Source: Aquanectria penicillioides
Lineage: Eukaryota; Ascomycota; Sordariomycetes; Hypocreales; Nectriaceae
Direction: 5' to 3'
DNA: 64,000 nt
Assembly (NCBI GenBank): GCA_003415625.1
Contig: PYIU01000010.1
Location: forward strand, 620,001-684,000
In this document: positions 58,143-64,000 of the stretch, one piece after another
How the letters are laid out: each line of letters opens with the position of its first letter
Numbering within the stretch: the stretch's first letter is position 1
Program-made: the position numbers and the translations under genes
The notes under the pieces: generated by a model
What the model saw: only the letters and a program-made list of their open reading frames with translations
The model's database searches: none
What the model was told of the DNA's origin: nothing

Positions 58143-59420
58143 GACACGAGATGGCGATGGCCGTGGAGAATCCAAGTTGGGCCGAGGGCTGGACCACAAC
58201 CGGGTGTTCCTCAGTGTCTCTTCAGATGAGTCTTCATGTCAGGTCGACCAAGTTTGAAGTTTTCAGGTTGACAAAGACAGCGTCAAAGACAGCGCAGGTT
58301 TCGGGAGGAATTGTTTTTTTTTGTCTGGACCCACTGATGCAGATGCAGGAGAACGAACATTTACTGGCCAGCCCGCAGGTCACTCTCGAGGCGGCCCGAA
58401 GTTGAGACAGCGCATAAAAGAGACAGAATGCTTAATTGAGGCACCACGCTCCACAATGCGTCAACTTTGATGAAGAAATCGGCGTTTAGCACGAATAAAA
58501 CCGTTTCATATGTTCCACATGGTATTGTCTTGCGTTTGTAGGTAGGCCCTGAATAAGCCTCCGACGGATTGATCCGAAGCACCTGGTCCTTCGGATCAGA
58601 TGCCCCGGTATCACGCGTGAAACGGGCCTAGAGCATCACACGGACAAGGCGATGGATTCAGCCCTAGAACAATGGCCACTCTAAAGACAAATGCCGGCGG
58701 ACAACAGCCAATCATGAGACGTGGCTTACAGGTGGCGGAGGACAAAACGACCAAAGTGGAAATTATACCAAGACATGTACCCTGCGTGCCTCTCCCCTTT
58801 TCTTAGCAGCGCCTAGTTACGGATGCAAGGTCCTAGAACAGACTTCGGGCACTTTTGGGTCGCCGTGGCCGTGCCCCTTTTTTGGCGGCTTGAGCCTTCA
58901 GGGCGAAAACGTGGCTTCGGTCATCGCAGCGACTAGTCCAAGGTTGGAACCCTTGTCGTTCCATACCAGGCACCATGAGAGCATCATCTAAACCGGTGGG
59001 CTCAGCTGTGACTGAAGGCATCGGGCTTATGACTATCGACTCGTCGTATTCAAGAAATTGCATCTGTTCAAAGAGGACTGATGCGGTATGGTCGGGCGAG
59101 AATCTCGAGGAGGAGGACAGGGCGGCGTGAAACAGAGAGTCAGTCAAAATTTCAGGCAGCTGAAGCATCAAGCATGCATCACCGTGATCTGCAATGGGTT
59201 TCATACCTTGAACAACAAACTTCAATCTCCCCAGCTAGGCGACCTCCATCCGAAGAGTCGACGCGAAACTCGATGAACACTTTCCGACAACCATAGCTTG
59301 CTTCCATATGCGAGCCATCAACTCGCCGAGTTCCGAAATGCACAGCCCTCAGCTCTCGGTTTATCAGTGGCGCAAGCCCAATCGGACGGTCAGACGGACT
59401 GTCGGCGTCAAGTTGCCGAA
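58143..59420. other. Intergenic with weak minus-strand open frames
   Basis: About 1.3 kb between the ABC gene start and the transposon. Two overlapping minus-strand frames (58833-59225 and 59179-59463) have some protein-like character (FHAALSSSSRFSPDH, VFIEFRVDSSDGGRLAGE) but neither has a recognised motif and I could not join them by splicing. The second frame runs into the transposon left end, so an insertion into an older gene is conceivable. Confidence 0.3.
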
Positions 59421-59422
59421 TA

Positions 59423-59445
59423 CAGTCAAGCAGGTCTATAACGAT
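59423..59445 (+). repeat. Left terminal inverted repeat of the transposon
   Basis: 23-base arm beginning CAGTCAAGCAG and ending CTATAACGAT. It matches the right arm at 61408-61430 in inverted orientation at 19 of 23 positions. Confidence 0.85.
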
Positions 59446-59535
59446 AGTGGCGGTATAGAGCAAATCATCGTTACAGTCAGGTTATCGGTAAAGCGGTGTG
59501 AACTGTGCCCATGTACCTTTTCCACAACTTCCTTA

Positions 59536-61197
59536 TTAATTTGCTATATGACTAGGGATAAGGAATATGTTAAGGGATGACTGTGTTTTTGAGGCCTCAA
59601 CTAGCTGTTCCCGTTGTCTCCGGAGCTTCCGTTGATGCCGCCGCAATGACCCAAGGAGCTCGAGGTCGCAGTTTTCTGTGGTTTCCTCATAGCAGATCAA
59701 TTTTTCAAGAGCGTCAGACGCATCGTACACTGAAATAAGCGGCGGAAGCAGTCCATCTAAATCATCATCAGGATCGTCATTGTAGACCTCTGAAAATACC
59801 TCTGCGATATAGTCTAATAAGTCTCCTTCCGGCTTATGGAGCTGTTCTTCCTGTGGCTCAATGAAGCTATCCAAAGTCTCTAAAGTGATAATATAGTTTA
59901 AATTCATTGTGGTTTGAATGTGGGTATGTTGTGCTAAGGCACATAAGGCAGTACGGTCTTTATCCCAGTCCTTTGGCTGAGGTAAGGGCCTAGCAAGCTG
60001 GCCAAAAAGCTGTGATTTCCTCTAGCAATTGGCGATAGTTGCAAGCTTGATATTACTTTAGGCTTGAATAATCCAGTGAATAGCTTGAAGCATAGTGATC
60101 CTATTAGTTGGATTGATCTTTTGGAAGGTTTGATTAATAACGAACTTAAGCTATAGCTTTTGATAGTAGAGCTTAAGATTGTTAATGATGCCTTGGTTTA
60201 ATGGCTGGAATAGGGCTGTTGAATTGGGAGGCAGGAATACGATCTGTGTGTTGCATAATACATTATTGTCAATAGCCTTACGCATAGCCTTTTCATATGC
60301 GCTAAAGTTATCTATTAAAAGAAGGACCTTTTGGCTGTGCATTTGACTATTAAACTAAAGAAGCTAGTTACGGAAGATAATAGAGGTTATTTATGCCTTT
60401 TTATTGTATTGCCAATAGATTGGAAGGCCGAGAAGATGACGATTCTAATGACCAAAGGCATGAGGGTTCTTAGCCTTTCTAATAACCTATAAAGGCAGCT
60501 TGTGTGTTCCTGTTGCGTTTGCGTACGGTACAATAGAAAGATGCGTTTTATCTGCTTTGACCCCTTTTACAACTGTATTTGCTAGGGTCATTGATGGAGC
60601 CTGTCTCCAATAGAGGCCGGTCTTATTAACGTTATAGATATCTTTAGATTTGTATGTATTGATGATGGTTTGGATTGTTTTAAGGTTGGCCGAGAAGTTA
60701 AGGGACTGTATAGAGGCAAGCTTGCTGTATTTAGGTTGGAACTTATAGGAATACCGGGTCTTAAAGCCATCAAGCCAGCCTTGTGAAAAGGGAGGCTTTG
60801 GGAGGCCAGTAAAGTTAGGCATTTTATCCTAAAGGAGGCTGGCTGTATGCTGAATAACCTTGCCTGTTACAGTTAGCCCTTGGTTATTTATTTGGATAAG
60901 ATACTTATTGAGGGCTATCTTAAGGAGAGGATTTTTAGCAGCCTGAGCCTTCTTGGTGTTTAAAATAGCCTTGGAAAGGTTGGCTGCATTAAGAAATGCA
61001 TAGCGCTGGCCAAGGGACTTAGAAACTGTAGACTGAGATAGCTTTAAGCCTAGCTCGGTCTTTGCCTAAGTGTGCAGTTGGGCTTGATGCCAGGAAGGAT
61101 GTTGCTGGGCAGCCTGCCGCAAGAGACTGCGTTGATGATTTGAAATAGCCTGCCTGGCTTGTGGTTGAGGCTTCAAATGGCTGTGTTGAGCTGGCAT
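59536..61197 (-). pseudogene. Pogo/Fot1-like transposase, inactivated
   Basis: Reading from the ATG at 61197 (MPAQHSHLKPQPQARQAI), a helix-turn-helix/CENP-B-like region follows (SLLRQAAQQHPSW, LKLSQSTVSKSLGQRYAFL), then a Tc5-type segment (SQGWLDGFKTRYSYKFQPK). The DDE domain carries DIYNVNKTGLYWRQAP, the second region LLLIDNFSAYE and IVFLPPNSTALFQPLNQG. The C-terminal tail has ALEKLICYEETTENCDLELL and LRRHQRKLRRQREQL. Several TAG/TAA codons sit in frame, for example after QAQLHT, after HTASLL and after YWQYNKKA. The usual catalytic DDD pattern is eroded (first Asp context kept, Asp-Gly-x-x-Ser changed to DNFSA). It cannot make a full transposase. Confidence 0.85.
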
Positions 61198-61407
61198 TGT
61201 GGTGATGTTGTAAGGTTGAAGTTGCAAAAAAGGGGCCAATTTTCGGCGCCTTAGGCACCTGCCTATAACGATAGGATCCCTCTTTGGCTGGTGACTAAGC
61301 TAGGTACGAGCCGATATCGTGAGTATCCGGGTTCATCGATATTACATACAAAATTGGCTGTGTTCCAGATTTATATCGGTATAGCCCGGATATCGTTATA
61401 CTATAGG

Positions 61408-61430
61408 ATCGTTATAGCTCTGGTTTACTG
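61408..61430 (-). repeat. Right terminal inverted repeat of the transposon
   Basis: Ends TTTACTG at 61424-61430 on the plus strand, followed by the TA target base pair. Its reverse complement begins CAGTAAACCAG and ends CTATAACGAT. Confidence 0.85.
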
Positions 61431-61432
61431 TA

Positions 61433-62243
61433 TCTCTTGGCAGAAAATAGAGTTAATTAGTGAAGAACCAGCAAATAGAACAATCTTCACGTAGAGACCC
61501 CCGCAGTCTAGCCCCTAAATGGCCACAATGCGTTGGACCCACATTGAAATCTATAACACGGGGCGCGTTCTAGACCCTCGTCAGAGACAGTCTTCGATGT
61601 TGAGGCAGTAATAGTAAGGCCAGCCAATTCAATAGCCCAGAGTTCAGCTTCACGCCATGAATCTCCAGCATGACGTTGGTGGAAGAAACAACAAGCATCT
61701 TCATCGAATGGTTGCAACGATAATTTCTGTGTTGCGAAGTTAGATTCCAAGGTAGCCTATAGCTGAAGACTGTAAAGGGTCGAAAAAGGACCATAATTTA
61801 AGAAGTTCGAAGTGCGTCCGTACTCCTAGTCAGCTGGTGCGATGTCTCGATCGTGTTCTTCCAGTGCCCCTGGAGCTACTGCACCGCCGCCGGCGCCCCT
61901 TTCCACAAAGGCGCCGTCGATCTAAGCCCAGTCTAGTTGGATACAAAGATCGCTTCAGATACGAGGCTGAGGAAGGGATAATATAAAATTGTGGAAAGAC
62001 CTGAACGATGTGGCTGAGAATTCAACCCTACGTGCAGAATCAAGACAGATGGTGGGTTGATAAAGGCCTACCCATTGCAGTCTTTTGAGACAACAATCTC
62101 CAGACCAACATCTTCAAGCAAACATACCGGTGATCGCCGATGGTAAAGAACTGACAGATCATACAATCGAGATCCTTGAATCACCATCTTCTCCAGTCCG
62201 TATTCAGCACTTCGAAGTATACTGCCAATTAAACCGGGTCGAC
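61433..62243. other. Intergenic, promoter of the AMP-binding gene
   Basis: About 810 bp between the transposon and the start of the acyl-CoA synthetase gene. A run of C/G-rich triplets (GCACCGCCGCCGGCGCC) lies near 61880-61900. No gene recognised. Confidence 0.4.
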
Positions 62244-64000
62244 ATGGCGATCAAAGAAACACACAAACTCCCGAACGATCCAGTCCTCGTCAAGCTGCTC
62301 GCGGCAGCAGCGCAATACCCCGTCTCTGAGAAAATCATCTACGACGTCAGAGGGTTTGAGAAAAGTCATGCAGAGCTCATCTATGATGTCCTACAAACCC
62401 GACATCTTCTATATTCCCTCCTACCACCAGGGGCTCTGGACGGGCGAGGCATCTTGAGCGAGGGACACCAAAATGTTTGCATCCTCACACGTGGCGGATA
62501 CGAGTTTCTCGTTGCATTCTTCGCCATACGAGCTGTCGGTGGCGTGTGTGTGCCCTTGGGTAAGTGGGAGTCTAAACGATAGAGATGTCTAGGGCATTGC
62601 TCATTATTCGTCAGCATCTGGCATCCTTCCCGAGGAGGCTCATTATTTCATCTCAAAGGTCAAGTCAACATGCATTGTAGCATCTCACGAGCGCATGGAG
62701 AGGGCCAGGGAAATATGCAGTTACATCAGTGCATCTGGGACAGTTACAAATTTTACCTCCGTTCCCATCATTTCCGATGGGAGGCCAGTGCGACATATCG
62801 ATGTTGAGATTGATGCTACCATTCACATGGATGGTGGCGAAGCCGGCTATGTCCTATTTACATCTGGTACCACAGGAAGACCAAAGGGAGTAGCACTTCC
62901 TAGACGTGGCCTTACTCACCTTCCATTCACCGAACCTGGCTGCACATCTCTCACCTACCGTCCGCCGCACTGGATTGGAGGTATATCTAGTCTAATTGCC
63001 CCTATCTTGGCTGGTAGGAAATTGTACGTTCTTGGCGAAAAGGCTACCGCGGCAGACATGGTAGATGCTTTCCAGAATCATCGCATTACCGAGGCTACTT
63101 TCAGTCCCATGTGGCTGCGGCAGATGCAAGATGTCTTGACTAATGGAACCGGCTCATTATCTGAAGAAGATAAAGGAAAGTATGCCCCCTACTTCCAAGG
63201 TCTACCGATGATCAGATGCTCTGCGGCCATCATCGGACCTTCGACGAAGCGGTTCTGGATCAACTTGACGGGTTTGCCGTTTTTGAACATCTACGCGGCA
63301 ACAGAGTTGGGCGGACTGGCGTCGAGAGGCGTGTCCCAAACAAAGGTAACTTAGCCACTTGTCAAGACGTGAAAACGTGCATTGCTCATCCCCTCCTACA
63401 GTGTTCCATCGGCGTACCCCCACCAACCATCCAGTTTAAACTATCAGAAGGAACTCATGGGGAGATTCTTGTGAAAAGCCCCGGGATGCTTCTCTAGTCA
63501 GTCTGACAGTGACTCAAACTTGTGTCTAGGGTAGCATACTAACTATAACAGCTACATCGATGATGAAGAGAAAACCAAGGCTGCCTTCGACGACGAAGGA
63601 TACTTCAAGACTGGAGACCTTGGTGAATTTAGAGACGGCGAATACATTTTCGCTGGAAGAGAAAATAATGATTGTAAGATTCGACTTGCGCCCTATTTCT
63701 GGGCGAATGTTGTGGACTTTCACGACTCGCCTCGACGGCTTTGAACAAGGCTAATTATTCTGGCAGACGTAACCTATAGCAGTTACCGGTTCTCAACACC
63801 ACAGGTTGAAAACAGCCTGACAAGCCTACCGTACATATCGGAAGCTGTTGTCCTTGCAGTGCCAAATCACTCGGCAAAGCATTTGTGTGGAGCAGTTGTT
63901 CGCCTTCGACCTGGCGTGTCGCCTGAAGAAGCCAGCCTGGCCCAGATTCACAACGACCTCAGGGAAAGCCTCGCGTTTTACATGATGCCAGCCCTTCTTC
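62244..64000 (+). CDS. Acyl-CoA synthetase / AMP-binding enzyme, 3' truncated by window
   Basis: Adenylate-forming enzyme activating a carboxylic acid with ATP. The start chosen is the ATG at 62244 (MAIKETHKLPNDPVL); the upstream frame has no ATG. Introns near 62562-62614, 63346-63401, 63500-63550 and 63674-63766 connect coherent frames. Motifs in order are VCILTRGGYEFLVAFFAIRAVG, YVLFTSGTTGRPKGVALP (P-loop, A3), WIGGISSLIAPILAGRK, FLNIYAATELGGL (A5) and GYFKTGDLGEFRDGEYIFAG (A7/A8, TGD). After the last intron YVTYSSYRFSTPQVENSL leads toward the catalytic Lys region, which is beyond the window. It resembles fungal malonyl/acyl-CoA synthetases more than a peptide synthetase module, but what follows could be a carrier or reductase domain. 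The GYRFS Lys/Gly loop is slightly altered (SSYRFS). Confidence 0.9.

Larger units (their letters stand above)
59421..61432 (-). mobile_element. Fot1/pogo-type (Tc1/mariner superfamily) DNA transposon, decayed
   Basis: The element spans 59423-61430 (2,008 bp) and is flanked by TA on both sides (59421-59422 and 61431-61432), the expected target duplication. Its ends are inverted repeats starting CAGT and sharing CTATAACGAT at inner positions 14-23; 19 of the first 23 bases match. It encodes a transposase on the minus strand, now broken by stops. Size, TA duplication and CAGT..ACTG ends fit Fot1/pogo elements of ascomycetes. Confidence 0.88.

Noticed and set aside
56184..58199. ABC transporter start at 58199
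   Set aside because: The codon is TTG; the first in-frame ATG is at 58142.
1..64000. CRISPR arrays, bacterial operons, prophage
   Set aside because: No regularly spaced identical repeats with unique spacers; gene structure is eukaryotic throughout.

Overview
The window reads as nuclear DNA of a filamentous ascomycete (Pezizomycotina). Genes carry many short introns (about 45-80 nt, GT..AG with CTAAC-type branch sites), and the gene content is typical: several Zn2Cys6 regulators, a HET-domain protein, Clr5/ankyrin proteins, MFS and ABC-C transporters, an intradiol dioxygenase, a D-amino-acid oxidase ending in AKL, and a Fot1/pogo-type transposon. Repeated ACGGAGT words in intergenic DNA are a weak hint of Eurotiales. 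Genus and species cannot be fixed from the sequence alone.

Layout. 1-2276: 3' end of a membrane protein and an aldo-keto reductase, convergent. 2277-4663: mostly empty, with a possible broken small gene. 4664-13376: three co-oriented genes of types seen in fungal self/non-self or effector biology: a PigL_N-like protein, a Crinkler-like P-loop NTPase fused to a PD-(D/E/Q)xK-type nuclease, and a small protein with a HEPN-like RX4H motif and an acidic tail. 13945-26781: D-amino-acid oxidase, Zn2Cys6 factor, DHA2-type MFS pump, kynurenine-type aminotransferase and a second Zn2Cys6 factor, a possible amino-acid or tryptophan-related cluster. 28364-33163: a membrane protein with a frameshift, a hypothetical protein, an ankyrin relic and an intron-containing tRNA-Leu(UAG). 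33442-42261: short-chain dehydrogenase, phytanoyl-CoA-type dioxygenase, an unusual regulator with two Zn2Cys6 clusters, alpha/beta hydrolase and sugar-type MFS transporter, a second possible cluster. 43306-58142: HET protein, secreted intradiol dioxygenase, a Clr5/ankyrin gene with a broken 3' part, and a full ABC-C transporter. 59421-61432: a decayed Fot1/pogo transposon with terminal inverted repeats and TA target duplication. 62244-end: the start of an acyl-CoA synthetase/AMP-binding gene that leaves the window.

A quality caution. Four otherwise well-conserved genes are each interrupted by what looks like loss of one base in a short homopolymer (near 10850, 17435, 28856 and 49895). This pattern fits uncorrected assembly error at least as well as real decay, and it should be settled before any of these genes is called a pseudogene.

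All functions rest on motifs and family resemblance recognised by eye; no database search was possible.
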